Source of the DNA: an uncultured Mediterraneibacter sp.
GTDB lineage: Bacteria; Bacillota; Clostridia; Lachnospirales; Lachnospiraceae
DNA length: 64,000 nucleotides
Direction: 5' to 3'
Assembly: GCA_934309345.1 (NCBI GenBank)
Contig: CAKRDD010000005.1
Span: forward strand, 89,228-153,227
Positions within the stretch are counted from its first letter, which is position 1. The number at the start of each line of letters is the position of its first letter. Of this stretch, positions 27,335 through 37,083 are shown piece by piece. The notes under the pieces were generated by a model. That model saw nothing but the letters and a program-made list of their open reading frames with translations, did no database searches and had not been told where the DNA came from. A program made the position numbers and the translations under genes.

Positions 27335-28173
27335 GACCTTCTGCTCTTGAATCCTTCCAAAATCGCGTTAATCTCTCCACCAAGCAGAATGATATACATG
27401 CATCCATAAAGCCATAGCATAATAAGGATGATCGTTGTAAAACTACCATACATATTAGTGAATCCTTTAAAAATATCCAAATAAACAGAAAAGATAAAGG
27501 ACAGTACCATCCACCCACAAGCTGTAAAGAAAGCCCCCGGCAATTGTTTCCGAAGTGTTGTCTTTCCTTCTGCTCCACGGTTTGGAAGGAATTTATATAC
27601 CAGATCCCAGAAAAAAGTCAGCAATGGAAGTGAGAAATAAATTCTCAACTGAACAACTTTATGAATCACTTTGCTCAAAAATGGGGCATGCTCATAAACA
27701 ATTACACTAATACTGTTACCAAACACAGAAAGAACCAGTGACAACATAATCGCCACAAGAAACAAAAATGTGTAAAGACACGCTCTTGCGCGAAGGTAAA
27801 AATAATTTCTTGTCTCTGTGTTTTCATAAATGCAGTTCAATCCATATGTTACAGAAAGTACTCCTTTTCCCGCTGACCACAAAGCCACAAGGATTGTCAA
27901 AGGAATGATCGTACTGGATGTCATATATACCTGATTCACAATACTTTCGATCATTGGACTGACTGTGGATGGAAATACCGGAAGTACCGCCTCCATCACA
28001 TCCGTTTTCGTCACTGGTGTAAATTGCACCATTGTTAAAAGCAACATAAAAATAGGAATCAATGAAAGCACAAAGAAATATGCAGCCTGTGCTGCGAAAG
28101 CTCCCGTATGATGCGAACTCACGGTAGCTGCAATCCGCAATCCACGCTCTTTTATCTTATTAAACTTCTCCAT
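27331..28173 (-). CDS. YihY/BrkB-family membrane protein
   Basis: This 280-residue integral membrane protein has about six spans. It matches the YihY (formerly RNase BN) family in its opening SHHTGAFAAQAAYFFVLSLIPIFMLLL, the central ILVALWSAGKGVLSVTYGLNCIYE, and the tail LYGCMYIILLGGEINAILE. The biochemical role of the family is not settled, and the old RNase BN assignment was withdrawn. It is a single gene between the T-box leader and the 6S-like RNA. Confidence 0.88.
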   Translation of the reverse strand: MEKFNKIKERGLRIAATVSSHHTGAFAAQAAYFFVLSLIPIFMLLLTMVQFTPVTKTDVMEAVLPVFPSTVSPMIESIVNQVYMTSSTIIPLTILVALWSAGKGVLSVTYGLNCIYENTETRNYFYLRARACLYTFLFLVAIMLSLVLSVFGNSISVIVYEHAPFLSKVIHKVVQLRIYFSLPLLTFFWDLVYKFLPNRGAEGKTTLRKQLPGAFFTACGWMVLSFIFSVYLDIFKGFTNMYGSFTTIILIMLWLYGCMYIILLGGEINAILEGFKSRRS

Positions 28174-28281
28174 TTTCTTTAACTCCCCAGGTTAAATACT
28201 CAGGACGGCTTATGTTTCTTCTCAGCCGTCACGAAATTGTTACTTCATGGATAATACCATAACTATTCTCAATATTCAAGC

Positions 28282-28533
28282 AAAAAAGAAAGACAGCCGA
28301 ATCTCTTCAGCTGTCCCTTAACTTTATCTTTTGTCTAATCCCCAAAATGCCGTTCCCTGTATTTTGAGTCCTAGCCACAGCTAGGTGGGCAACCTCATCC
28401 TGCTTTTCTGCCGTCCACTGCAAAAACGGAGGCCTGGCATATTACTCAGTCTTATCGGAATCCCTTTTTAAATAATGTAGGTTCAAAATATCAGGGTTCT
28501 CGCACATTTCAGGTTTTTCTTCTTTCTTAACCT
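28282..28533 (-). ncRNA. ssrS: 6S RNA-like noncoding RNA
   Basis: A strong promoter and a terminator hairpin (GACAGCTGAA/TTCGGCTGTC plus TTTCTTTTTT) bound about 250 nt without an ORF. The ends fold on each other: CCCTG-A-TATTTTGA pairs with TCAAAATA-CAGGG, and outside that AAATG pairs with CATTT. The flanks AAATGTGCGAGAAC and GAACGGCATTTT resemble the conserved GATGTTCGC and CGGCATC elements of 6S RNA. The middle holds a large bubble and a CCTAGC/GCTAGG hairpin. This RNA-polymerase-binding RNA is expected once or twice per Firmicute genome. Class assignment is by eye. Confidence 0.68.
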
Positions 28534-28539
28534 ATTGCT

Positions 28540-28568
28540 ATTATACTCTATCCACATCATTTTTACAA
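28540..28568 (-). promoter_or_regulatory. Promoter of the 6S-like RNA
   Basis: TTGTAA (28563-28568) and TATAAT (28540-28545), spaced by exactly 17 bp on the minus strand. Confidence 0.75.
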
Positions 28569-28623
28569 CTGTAAATATGTGGATTTTTATTTCTGTCAGC
28601 AAAAAGAAACGGAACTGACATTT

Positions 28624-28971
28624 TTAATAATATCTGTTTCTGAGATTTCTTGTATAAACACCGAACCAGATCAATACAATAAGGAAAATAATCATTGCAA
28701 CTGTATCTACCACTGTCATTGTATGAACATAACAGTGAATCACATCGATCACTCCATAGATCACAGACACCAGTCCGAAGATAAAAAGTGCCGGCGCGGT
28801 CTTTGCAATATAAGCCTCTTTGTCTTTACATTTCTTATAAGTATAATCTTTACCTAAAAGAATTGATGCATTGACCTCACCTTTTACTTTCATCATAACA
28901 AAGGAATACAGTGCATAAACTCCACAGCAAAGAACGAAGATACCTATAAATCCCCACATACTATTATCCAT
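28624..28971 (-). CDS. Small membrane protein of unknown function
   Basis: A 115-residue protein with three hydrophobic segments, at about residues 6-27 (GFIGIFVLCCGVYALYSFVM), 57-82, and 87-104, ending in a basic tail (YTRNLRNRYY). Between the first two spans lies a polar Lys-rich stretch. I do not recognise the family. It starts 3 bp after the thrC stop and is most likely co-transcribed with thrC. Confidence 0.6.
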   Translation of the reverse strand: MDNSMWGFIGIFVLCCGVYALYSFVMMKVKGEVNASILLGKDYTYKKCKDKEAYIAKTAPALFIFGLVSVIYGVIDVIHCYVHTMTVVDTVAMIIFLIVLIWFGVYTRNLRNRYY

Positions 28972-28974
28972 TTT

Positions 28975-30462
28975 TTACACCCCAAGAATATTTTTTACTG
29001 TCTCTTTCATCTGATCAGCATCACACTCTGTTGTGTGGCGAACCTCTGCATCACGGATCTCTTTGATCGCATTCGGAATCGGGAAGCCGGATACTTTCTC
29101 AAGCTCATCGATCAGTGCGAAGTCTTCCATCTCATCATACTTCGGATCAATTGCTGTCATAACGTTGCGTACGAACTTGTACGGACTTGCTGTGGAAGCA
29201 ACCAGACATTTCTTCTCGTCCTTTGTATCTTTACGATACTGTGCACACACATGTGCTGCAACTGCAGTATGAGTATCCATCACATATCCTGTCTTCTTAT
29301 ATGTGTCATGGATCGTCTCTTTCACTTCTTCCTCTGTCGCAAATCCTCCGACAAAGTCTTTCAGTCCTTCTTTCATCTCCGGTGTGATCTCATACACACC
29401 TTTTTCTTTCAGCTGTGTCATGAGTTCTGTATCTTTCTGTGCATCCTGTCCTGCGATCGTGTAGATCAGACGCTCCAGGTTGCTGGAGATCAGAATATCC
29501 ATGGACGGTGAAGATGTCAGGATAAATTCTCTGTTTCTATCATAAACACCTGTCTGGAAGAAATCAAAGAGAACCTTGTTGTCATTGGAAGCACAGATCA
29601 GTTTTGCGATCGACACACCCATCTGCTTTGCATAGTAAGCAGCAAGGATATTTCCAAAGTTTCCTGTCGGAACTGTGACATTGATCTCCTCACCTGCCTG
29701 GATCTCTTCATTCTCAAGCAGCTTCGCATAAGCATATACATAATAAACAACCTGCGGTACAAGACGTCCGATATTAATGGAGTTTGCTGAAGAGAACTGA
29801 TATCCCTTCGCATCTAATTCTGCTGCCAGCTCCTTGTCCTCGAAGATTGCCTTCACACCGCTCTGTGCATTATCAAAGTTACCGTGAATTGCTACAACAG
29901 AAGTATTCTCTCCCTTCTGTGTCACCATCTGCAATTCCTGAACGTGGCTTACGCCTCCCTTCGGATAGAACACGATGATCTTTGTTCCAGGAACATCTGC
30001 GAATCCTGCAAGTGCAGCCTTACCTGTATCTCCGGAAGTTGCTGTCAGGATCACGATATCATTCTTCACCTGGTTCTTTCTTGCGGAAGTGATCATCAGA
30101 TGTGGCAGGATAGAAAGTGCCATATCTTTAAATGCGATCGTTGCTCCGTGGAACAGTTCCAGATGATAAGTATCTCCCACCTTCACAAGCGGTGCGATCA
30201 CTTCTGTATCAAATTTAGAATCGTAAGCACTGTTGATGCAGTGTCTCAGTTCTTCTTCTGTAAAATCTGTAAAGAACTGCTTCATAACTGCATAAGCTGT
30301 CTCCTGATATGACATTGTCTTAAGTTCATCCATTGTCACATCCAGTTTTGGAACGGATACAGGAACAAACAGTCCTCCGTCATCAGCAAGTCCCTTTAAG
30401 ATTGCCTGTGAAGCTGTAACCGTCTTATCTGAATTTCTGGTGCTTTTGTATAATAGATTCAT
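28975..30462 (-). CDS. thrC: Threonine synthase
   Basis: ThrC converts O-phosphohomoserine to threonine with PLP. The 495-residue protein has the N-terminal LYKSTRN element and the PLP lysine in ELFHGATIAFKDMALSIL (about residues 103-120). The phosphate-binding segment is TATSGDTGKAALAGF, and FGNILAAYYAKQMG lies near 270. The length fits the long (class I, yeast/E. coli-like) form. asd and argH lie nearby, so amino-acid synthesis genes cluster here without forming one operon. AGAGGGATGTAAGG precedes the ATG. Confidence 0.96.
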   Translation of the reverse strand: MNLLYKSTRNSDKTVTASQAILKGLADDGGLFVPVSVPKLDVTMDELKTMSYQETAYAVMKQFFTDFTEEELRHCINSAYDSKFDTEVIAPLVKVGDTYHLELFHGATIAFKDMALSILPHLMITSARKNQVKNDIVILTATSGDTGKAALAGFADVPGTKIIVFYPKGGVSHVQELQMVTQKGENTSVVAIHGNFDNAQSGVKAIFEDKELAAELDAKGYQFSSANSINIGRLVPQVVYYVYAYAKLLENEEIQAGEEINVTVPTGNFGNILAAYYAKQMGVSIAKLICASNDNKVLFDFFQTGVYDRNREFILTSSPSMDILISSNLERLIYTIAGQDAQKDTELMTQLKEKGVYEITPEMKEGLKDFVGGFATEEEVKETIHDTYKKTGYVMDTHTAVAAHVCAQYRKDTKDEKKCLVASTASPYKFVRNVMTAIDPKYDEMEDFALIDELEKVSGFPIPNAIKEIRDAEVRHTTECDADQMKETVKNILGV

Positions 30463-30528
30463 CCTTACATCCCTCTTTTATCTTGATTTCTTACTTTTAG
30501 TTTCCAGTGAAAATCACTCTTGTCTGAA

Positions 30529-30557
30529 AGTATAACACAACTTTTCTTATACCACAA
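30529..30557 (-). promoter_or_regulatory. thrC promoter
   Basis: TTGTGG (30552-30557) and TATACT (30529-30534) are 17 bp apart on the minus strand. Confidence 0.6.
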
Positions 30558-30598
30558 GAAAATTAATTACTTTTGCTTTTTTAAGTTACCACTTTACT

Positions 30599-31891
30599 TT
30601 ACTGTAGTTTTTTACTCTGTGGACGGAAGATAATTGCCAGAATTCCACATACTCCCATCAGAAGCGGATAATACAGATTCGGAATAATCTGAAGCGGTGT
30701 CAGTCCGGTCAGTGTTGCCGCTGACAGAAGCTGTGCTCCGTATGGAATGATTCCCTGCCCAACAGACGTAAACATATCCAGAAGAGACGCGGATCTTCTT
30801 GGATCTACATCGAATTCCTCACTGATTTCTTTTGCGATCGGACCTGTCATAACAATGGCAACCGTATTATTCGCTGTACATGCATCAACAAAAAATGCAA
30901 GCAATGCGATCCCAAACTCTGCTCCTCTTCTTCCATTGATCTTACTCTTGATCAGATTCAGAATAAACTGGATTCCCCCATGCTCTTTCACAAGTGATAC
31001 AATACATGCTACAACGATAGAAATAACTGTGATATCATACATTGATGTCACACCACTGCCTACGACCTGAAACATCTCAGAAAGTGCGATATGTCCCATG
31101 CTCACCCCTACGATCAACGAAATCACAATCCCACTGATCAATACAAGGAACACATTGATTCCGATCAACGCTCCGACAAGAACTACCATATACGGAAGGA
31201 CTTCCCAAAGGCTGTAGCTTAAATTTTCCTCCATGTGGAAATTCATATTTCTTGTTGCAAACCAGAAGATTAAAACTGTAATGATCGCTGCCGGAAGAAC
31301 AATAAAGAAGTTTGCCTTAAACTTATCTTTCATCTCACATCCCTGTGTCTTAACCGCTGCGATCGTTGTATCAGAGATCATAGAAAGATTATCTCCAAAC
31401 ATTGCTCCGCATACAACTGCTCCAATACAGATACTGAGTGCAAATCCTGTCTTTTCACTGATTCCAACAGCGATCGGTGCAAGTGCTGCGATTGTTCCCA
31501 TGGAAGTTCCCATAGAAACCGAGATAAAGCATCCGATCAGGAACAGTCCTGCAACTGCGAAATGTGCCGGGATCAATGACAATCCCAAATTAACTGTACT
31601 GTCTACCCCGCCCGCTGCAGTAACTGCACCGGAAAAACCTCCGGCACAGAGAAAGATCAGGCTCATCGTAATGATGTTTTCCTCACCAACACCTTTGGCA
31701 ATCACTTCAATCTTCTTGTTAAAACTCAATTCTTTATTCTGCAAAAATGCAACAAACAATGCGATCAAAAACGCAACGATCGCCGGCATCGCATAAAAAT
31801 CTTTGAACACAATTCCCGCACCGAGAAAAATGATCAAAAACACTCCGATTGGAAGTAGTGCAATCGCTCTTCCTTTTTTCTCCTTCTCCAT
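30599..31891 (-). CDS. nhaC: NhaC-family Na+/H+ antiporter
   Basis: This 430-residue membrane protein has about 11 spans. It contains GCFISVSMGTSMGTIAALAPIAVGI, the GAMFGDNLSMISDTTIAA segment with the buried acidic residues typical of NhaC, and FFVDACTANNTVAIVMTGPIAKEIS in the C-terminal half. The ATG at 31891 was chosen because AGGAGG sits six bases upstream. A longer frame starting at 31942 has no ribosome site. The exported ion and direction are not known. A perfect palindrome TTGTATATATACAA lies about 80 bp upstream. Confidence 0.87.
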   Translation of the reverse strand: MEKEKKGRAIALLPIGVFLIIFLGAGIVFKDFYAMPAIVAFLIALFVAFLQNKELSFNKKIEVIAKGVGEENIITMSLIFLCAGGFSGAVTAAGGVDSTVNLGLSLIPAHFAVAGLFLIGCFISVSMGTSMGTIAALAPIAVGISEKTGFALSICIGAVVCGAMFGDNLSMISDTTIAAVKTQGCEMKDKFKANFFIVLPAAIITVLIFWFATRNMNFHMEENLSYSLWEVLPYMVVLVGALIGINVFLVLISGIVISLIVGVSMGHIALSEMFQVVGSGVTSMYDITVISIVVACIVSLVKEHGGIQFILNLIKSKINGRRGAEFGIALLAFFVDACTANNTVAIVMTGPIAKEISEEFDVDPRRSASLLDMFTSVGQGIIPYGAQLLSAATLTGLTPLQIIPNLYYPLLMGVCGILAIIFRPQSKKLQ

Positions 31892-31966
31892 AGAATCCTC
31901 CTGCTCATACCATTTTTTATTTTTATCCTCATTTTCTTCCATCGGTCTGGCAGTTGCTTTCCCGAT

Positions 31967-32016
31967 TTGTATATATACAAAAGGCAGTGACTATTTTTGT
32001 ACTGCCACTGCCTTTT
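31967..32016 (-). terminator. asd terminator
   Basis: On the minus strand AAAAGGCAGTG and CACTGCCTTTT form an 11-bp stem closing an inner GCAGTACAAAAATAGT loop. The palindrome TTGTATATATACAA follows at once and may also serve the nhaC upstream region. Confidence 0.8.
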
Positions 32017-32024
32017 CTATTTTC

Positions 32025-33110
32025 TTATTTTGCTGCAATATATCCTTTTGCTGTCAATGCCTCTGCACAGAGAACTGCTCCACCTGCTGCACCTCTTACT
32101 GTGTTATGAGACAGTCCGATAAACTTGTAATCGAACATTGTATCTTCTCTCAGACGTCCGATAGATACACCCATTCCACGCTCGTAGTTCACATCCTCTG
32201 TTACCTGTGGACGGTTGTCCTCTTCAAGGTACTGGATAAACTGCTTCGGAGCACTCGGAAGTTCTGCTTCCTGCGGGAATCCCTTGAATGCTACAAGCTT
32301 CTCGATCAACTGCTCTTTTGTAGGCTTCTTCTCAAAGTTGATGAATACTGCTGCTGTATGTCCGTTCAGAACCGGTACACGCACACACTGGCATGTGATC
32401 TTCGGAAGCTCTGCTTTCACAATCTGTCCGTTTTCTACTTTACCAAGTACACGAAGCGGCTCCTGCTCGCTCTTCTCTTCTTCTCCACCAATGAATGGAA
32501 TGATATTTCCAACCATTTCCGGCCAGTCTTTGAATGTCTTACCTGCTCCGGAGATTGCCTGGTATGTTGTAACAACCAGTTCTTTTGGTCCAAACTCTTT
32601 CCATGCTGCAAGGCAAGGTGCGTAGCTCTGGATTGAGCAGTTTGGTTTTACTGCAATGAATCCACGTGTTGTTCCAAGACGTTTCTTCTGATCTTTGATC
32701 ACTTCAAAATGATCTGCATTGATCTCCGGTACTACCATCGGTACATCCGGTGTCCAACGGTGTGCACTGTTGTTAGATACAACCGGTGTCTCTGTCTTCG
32801 CATATGCTTCCTCAATTGCTTTGATCTCGTCTTTTGACATATCCACTGCGCTGAATACGAAATCAACTGTAGATGCTACATGCTCTACATCATTTACGTT
32901 CAGGACTACCAGCTTCTTAACTGCTTCCGGCATCGGTGTATCCATTTTCCAACGGTCACCTACTGCTTCTTCATATGTCTTGCCTGCGGAACGCGGACTT
33001 GCTGCTACTGTTACTACTTCAAACCATGGATGGTTCTCAAGCAGAGAAATGAATCTCTGTCCTACCATACCTGTTGCTCCAAGGATACCTACTTTTAATT
33101 TCTGCTCCAT
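32025..33110 (-). CDS. asd: Aspartate-semialdehyde dehydrogenase
   Basis: Asd reduces aspartyl phosphate to the semialdehyde, the branch point to lysine, threonine and methionine. The 361-residue protein has KVGILGATGMVGQRFISLL (NADPH-binding), the catalytic cysteine in AVKPNCSIQSYAPCLAAW (about residue 155), and CVRVPVLNGHTAAVFI. The sequence belongs to the archaeal/fungal-like subgroup (about 350-360 residues) rather than the E. coli type. It stands alone, with its own terminator. Confidence 0.95.
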   Translation of the reverse strand: MEQKLKVGILGATGMVGQRFISLLENHPWFEVVTVAASPRSAGKTYEEAVGDRWKMDTPMPEAVKKLVVLNVNDVEHVASTVDFVFSAVDMSKDEIKAIEEAYAKTETPVVSNNSAHRWTPDVPMVVPEINADHFEVIKDQKKRLGTTRGFIAVKPNCSIQSYAPCLAAWKEFGPKELVVTTYQAISGAGKTFKDWPEMVGNIIPFIGGEEEKSEQEPLRVLGKVENGQIVKAELPKITCQCVRVPVLNGHTAAVFINFEKKPTKEQLIEKLVAFKGFPQEAELPSAPKQFIQYLEEDNRPQVTEDVNYERGMGVSIGRLREDTMFDYKFIGLSHNTVRGAAGGAVLCAEALTAKGYIAAK

Positions 33111-33225
33111 TGTTTTCTTCTCCCTTTTCTTCTTATTTTCTATTTTCTATCCAAACGTTCTCTTTCAATTCCCATTATATAATGAAAGAAAACATTCAGT
33201 TATTTTTGCTCGCTGTGATTATCCA

Positions 33226-34605
33226 TTACTCTGTCACAAGATAAGCTTCTTCGATTGCGATCACTTTCTCCATTGCCGCTTTTCCCGGTGCACCGATCGT
33301 ATTTCTCATCTCTACACAGGTCTTCATGCTGATCGCATCATAAATATCTTCTTCAAACACCGGTGAGATGGCTTTGAATTCTTCCATTGTCATATCATCC
33401 AGTGCTTTCTTATGCTCAATGCAGTACAGTACGAGTTGTCCAACGATTCCATGTGCATCACGGAACGGAACTCCATGATTCACCAGATAATCTGCTGCAT
33501 CTGTCGCATTGGTAAATCCATGCTTCGCACTCTCTTCCATGCGTGCATCGTTAAACTTCATTGTCTTAAGCATTCCTGTAAAGAGTGCCAGACATCCTTT
33601 TGTTGTATCAATTGCGTCGAATACAAGTTCTTTGTCTTCCTGCATGTCTTTATTATAAGCAAGCGGAATTCCCTTCATCGTTGTCAGAAGAGATGTCAAT
33701 GCTCCGTAAACTCTTCCTGTCTTACCACGGACAAGCTCTGCAATATCCGGGTTCTTCTTCTGTGGCATGATACTGCTTCCTGTACTGTAAGCGTCATCAA
33801 TATCCACAAACTGATATTCGTTGGAATTCCAGATGATCACTTCCTCCGAGAATCTGCTCAGATGCATCATCACAGTTGACATTGCTGACAAAAGCTCGAT
33901 CAGATAATCTCTGTCAGATACAGAATCCATACTGTTCAGTGTCGGTCCTGCAAAATCCAGAAGCTCTGCTGTGTACTCTCTATCAAGCGGATAAGTTGTT
34001 CCGGCAAGTGCTCCGGCTCCCAACGGACAGTAATTCATTCTCTTATAAATGTCTTTCATTCTGGATCTGTCACGCTTGAACATCTCGAAATAAGCTCCCA
34101 TATGATGTGCAAGAGTAATCGGCTGTGCTTTCTGAAGATGTGTAAATCCCGGCATGTAAGTTTCGACATTCTCTTTCATCAGTTTCAGAAGAACTTCCAG
34201 AATCTCTTTCAAGAGTCCGTCAAGCTCAATAATCTCATCTCTTGTATAAAGTCTCATATCCAGTGCAACCTGGTCATTTCTGCTTCTTCCTGTATGCAGC
34301 TTCTTTCCTGCATCCCCGATCCGGTCGATCAGGTTTGCCTCAACAAAGCTGTGAATATCTTCATATTTATCTGTAATCTCAAGTGTTCCGTTTTCCACAT
34401 CCTCACGGATTCCGTTCAGTCCGTCAATGATCTGCTTCTTCTCATCCTCAGTCAGAATTCCCTGCTTTGCAAGCATTGTCACATGTGCAATACTTCCTCG
34501 GATATCCTGCTCATAGAATCTCTTGTCGAAAGAGATGGATGCGTTAAAATTATAAACCAGCTGATCTGTCTCTTTTGTAAAACGACCGCCCCATAACTGT
34601 GCCAT
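33226..34605 (-). CDS. argH: Argininosuccinate lyase
   Basis: ArgH splits argininosuccinate into arginine and fumarate. The 459-residue protein has [19 protein letters not shown] at the start, [17 protein letters not shown] (about residues 104-120), [20 protein letters not shown], and the fumarase/aspartase signature [20 protein letters not shown]. Length normal. No argG is next to it. AAAGGGG precedes the ATG. A TATAAT lies at 34624-34629 on the minus strand, and a TTGACA farther upstream overlaps the inverted repeat ACACTAAAGTGT. Confidence 0.97.
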   Translation of the reverse strand: MAQLWGGRFTKETDQLVYNFNASISFDKRFYEQDIRGSIAHVTMLAKQGILTEDEKKQIIDGLNGIREDVENGTLEITDKYEDIHSFVEANLIDRIGDAGKKLHTGRSRNDQVALDMRLYTRDEIIELDGLLKEILEVLLKLMKENVETYMPGFTHLQKAQPITLAHHMGAYFEMFKRDRSRMKDIYKRMNYCPLGAGALAGTTYPLDREYTAELLDFAGPTLNSMDSVSDRDYLIELLSAMSTVMMHLSRFSEEVIIWNSNEYQFVDIDDAYSTGSSIMPQKKNPDIAELVRGKTGRVYGALTSLLTTMKGIPLAYNKDMQEDKELVFDAIDTTKGCLALFTGMLKTMKFNDARMEESAKHGFTNATDAADYLVNHGVPFRDAHGIVGQLVLYCIEHKKALDDMTMEEFKAISPVFEEDIYDAISMKTCVEMRNTIGAPGKAAMEKVIAIEEAYLVTE

Positions 34606-34651
34606 CTGTCTTTCCCCTTTTCTATTATATCGTATTTGCCCATTAGTTTAT

Positions 34652-34663
34652 CACACTAAAGTG
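34652..34663. promoter_or_regulatory. Perfect 12-bp palindrome upstream of argH
   Basis: ACACTAAAGTGT lies upstream of the argH TATAAT (34624-34629) and overlaps a TTGACA. It could be an operator, but it does not look like the ArgR box consensus. Low certainty. Confidence 0.3.
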
Positions 34664-34761
34664 TCAAATGTCTACTATAAACTTGCAAAATATACCTGAT
34701 TTCGACGAATTCTGTAGATTTTTTCTTATTTTCTGCTATTTTGATTGCTTCTTCCGTCATT

Positions 34762-35400
34762 TCACACACATTTTTCTGCCTGACGCGCTTTATAGGAGAA
34801 CTCACATCCACAATAATCCTGACGATAAAGACCATAGATTCCAGACAGTTCGATGGATCTCTTATATCCGTTCTTCTTCTTGAAATCAGAAAGCAGATAC
34901 TGTACACCATATTCTTCACCGACACGTTGTCCGATTTCATTCAACTTCTGCGCGTTCTTCATCGGACTTATACTAAGTGTTGTTGTAAAATAGTCGAATC
35001 CTCCGGCTACTGCAATTTCTGCGGATTCCTTCAGACGAAGTTCATAGCATCCCATGCATCTGGAACCGCCCTCTCTCACTTCTTCCAGTCCTTTTGCCAT
35101 CTCATAGAACCGGTCACGGTCATATTTACCGGCTAAAAATGATACCGGATACCGGAAATGCATCTCTTCAATCAATTTCTGTTGTTCCAGGATGCGCTTT
35201 GTGTATTCACTTTCCGGATAAATATTTGGATTATAATAAAAGACAGTGATTTTAAAATACTGTGATAAATACTCTAATACATAACTACTGCACGGTGCGC
35301 AGCAACTATGTAGTAAAAGAGTTGGTACTTTTTCTTCCTTTTCCAGTCTTGTCAGAAGCTTCTCTAGTTCTTTCTGATAGTTTATTTTCTGTAAGTTCAT
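34762..35400 (-). CDS. queH: Epoxyqueuosine reductase QueH
   Basis: QueH converts epoxyqueuosine to queuosine in tRNA and is the non-orthologous alternative to QueG. The 212-residue protein has the diagnostic LLHSCCAPCSSYVLEYLS near residue 30, YYNPNIYPESEY, and the second cysteine motif GSRCMGCYELRL with later TTTLSISPMKN. It ends with RQDYCGCEFS. The start was placed at the ATG at 35400, with AGGAG ten bases upstream; two other ATGs lie within 40 bp. QueA, its upstream partner, is also in the window. Confidence 0.9.
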   Translation of the reverse strand: MNLQKINYQKELEKLLTRLEKEEKVPTLLLHSCCAPCSSYVLEYLSQYFKITVFYYNPNIYPESEYTKRILEQQKLIEEMHFRYPVSFLAGKYDRDRFYEMAKGLEEVREGGSRCMGCYELRLKESAEIAVAGGFDYFTTTLSISPMKNAQKLNEIGQRVGEEYGVQYLLSDFKKKNGYKRSIELSGIYGLYRQDYCGCEFSYKARQAEKCV

Positions 35401-35534
35401 TTTCATCATTCTCCTGTATCTTTGTTCCAGATCAATCATTCCTTTTTTCTAAAACGCCTGACATGTTCATTGATTCACTCTCAGGATTATTTTTACATAT
35501 CATAACATTAACTACTACTGAAATGGAGTCTTCA

Positions 35535-36302
35535 ATGAATTCTCTTCTGGAACTTCATAACATATATTATTCTTATCACACATTGGACGCAGAAACAAGG
35601 GCTTTATCTGATCTTTCCTTTTCCGTGCAACCTGGAACCTTCACAGCAGTTGTCGGTCCTTCCGGATGCGGCAAATCTACACTTCTCTCCCTGATCTGTG
35701 GATTGATGAAGCCAGATGCAGGAGAAATCCTGTTAAATGGTATCCCTCTCAAGGAAAATTCCCCCGTGATTGGCTATATGCTCCAACACGATCATTTACT
35801 GGACTGGCGCAGTATTTACCGGAATGTCACCCTCGGTCCGGAAATCTGCGGCACACTGAATACTGCAACCAAAAAACGTGCGTATGAGCTTCTCGAACAA
35901 TATGGTTTAAAACAATTTGCTTCTGCACGTCCCTCCCAGCTTTCCGGAGGAATGCGCCAGCGTGCCGCCCTGATTCGGACTCTGCTGCCTGATCCGCAAC
36001 TCTTACTGCTTGATGAGCCCTTTTCCGCTCTGGATTATCAGACCAGGCTGACCGTCAGCGACGACATCGGCCAGATTATCCGACAGAGTGGAAAGACCGC
36101 ACTTCTTGTCACTCATGATCTATCGGAAGCAATCAGCCTTTCCGACCGGGTCATTGTCCTCACCAACCGTCCTGCCAAAGTCCGTTGCGAAATTCCGATT
36201 TTCTTTAAATTAGAACAAGACACACCTTTAAATCGGCGGAATGCACCTGAATTCAAACACTACTTTAATCAAATCTGGAAGGAGCTAAACCATGACAACT
36301 GA
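35535..36302 (+). CDS. ABC transporter ATP-binding protein (SsuB/TauB/ThiZ-like)
   Basis: This 255-residue nucleotide-binding subunit has Walker A GPSGCGKSTLLSLICGL, Q-loop YMLQHDHLLDWRS, ABC signature LSGGMRQRAALIRTLL, Walker B LLLLDEPFSALD, and switch histidine VTHDLSEA. The HDHLLDW Q-loop form matches importers for nitrate, sulfonates, taurine or pyrimidine precursors. The start at 35535 follows GGAG. It overlaps the permease gene by 11 bp. No substrate-binding protein is present in the window, so the ligand is unknown. Confidence 0.88.
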   Translation: MNSLLELHNIYYSYHTLDAETRALSDLSFSVQPGTFTAVVGPSGCGKSTLLSLICGLMKPDAGEILLNGIPLKENSPVIGYMLQHDHLLDWRSIYRNVTLGPEICGTLNTATKKRAYELLEQYGLKQFASARPSQLSGGMRQRAALIRTLLPDPQLLLLDEPFSALDYQTRLTVSDDIGQIIRQSGKTALLVTHDLSEAISLSDRVIVLTNRPAKVRCEIPIFFKLEQDTPLNRRNAPEFKHYFNQIWKELNHDN

Positions 36303-37083
36303 GCATCTTCGTTTTCTCAAAAAATTCCGCAGACGCCGACGGATGGTCGTCTTTCTGCGGATTCTGATTCTTTTCTTATTCCTGTTACAATGGGAAATCT
36401 GTGCCGATACCGGAGTTGTTGATTCCTTTATCTTCAGCAGCCCTTCCCGTATCATAACCTGTTTTCTGAAAATGACAGAGGATGGATCTGTCTTTCACCA
36501 TATTGGAATTACCCTGTATGAGACACTTGTCAGCTTTCTTCTGGTCACACTTACCAGCATTCTGATTGCAATCCTCCTCTGGTGTTTCCATGGACTCTCC
36601 GAAATTCTTGACCCTTACATGGTTGTCCTGAACAGCCTGCCAAAATCCGCCCTGGCTCCCTTACTTATTGTCTGGCTTGGTGCCAATACCACAACCATTG
36701 TTGTTGCCGGAATGTCCGTTGCAATTTTCGGAAGTATCCTGAACCTCTACACCAGTTTTTCTACGATCGACCAGGAAAAAATTCGTCTGATCTACACACT
36801 ACATGGAAAACGCAGGCATGCGCTGACCAAGGTTGTTCTTCCTGGTTCCATTCCGGCAATCATCAGTAATATGAAAGTCAATATTGGACTTTGTCTTGTC
36901 GGAGTTATCATCGGTGAATTTCTAGCCGCAAGAAGCGGACTTGGATACCTGATCATCTATTCCAGCCAGGTATTTAAACTTGACTGGCTTCTGATGAGTA
37001 TCTGCATTCTATGTATCATTGCAGTGCTGTTGTATGCAATAATCGGTCTGATAGAAAAGTGGTATCTGAAAAAGACGGGGTGA
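36292..37083 (+). CDS. ABC transporter permease (SsuC/TauC-like)
   Basis: A 263-residue inner-membrane permease with about six spans. It carries the EAA-loop region LHGKRRHALTKVVLPGSIPAIISNMKVNIGLCLVGVIIGE, the BPD_transp_1 pattern seen in SsuC/TauC/ThiX-type importers. It is translated together with the ATPase. The gene pair ends in a terminator, and no binding-protein gene precedes or follows, which is atypical for such importers. Confidence 0.87.
   Translation: MTTEHLRFLKKFRRRRRMVVFLRILILFLFLLQWEICADTGVVDSFIFSSPSRIITCFLKMTEDGSVFHHIGITLYETLVSFLLVTLTSILIAILLWCFHGLSEILDPYMVVLNSLPKSALAPLLIVWLGANTTTIVVAGMSVAIFGSILNLYTSFSTIDQEKIRLIYTLHGKRRHALTKVVLPGSIPAIISNMKVNIGLCLVGVIIGEFLAARSGLGYLIIYSSQVFKLDWLLMSICILCIIAVLLYAIIGLIEKWYLKKTG

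Noticed and set aside
31233..31796. 187-codon plus-strand frame inside nhaC
   Set aside because: Pro/Ala/Thr-rich shadow of the membrane protein gene, no start signal.
35262..35534. N-terminal extension of the ABC ATPase
   Set aside because: The frame runs back into queH on the other strand and lacks a ribosome site; GGAG and homology place the start at 35535.
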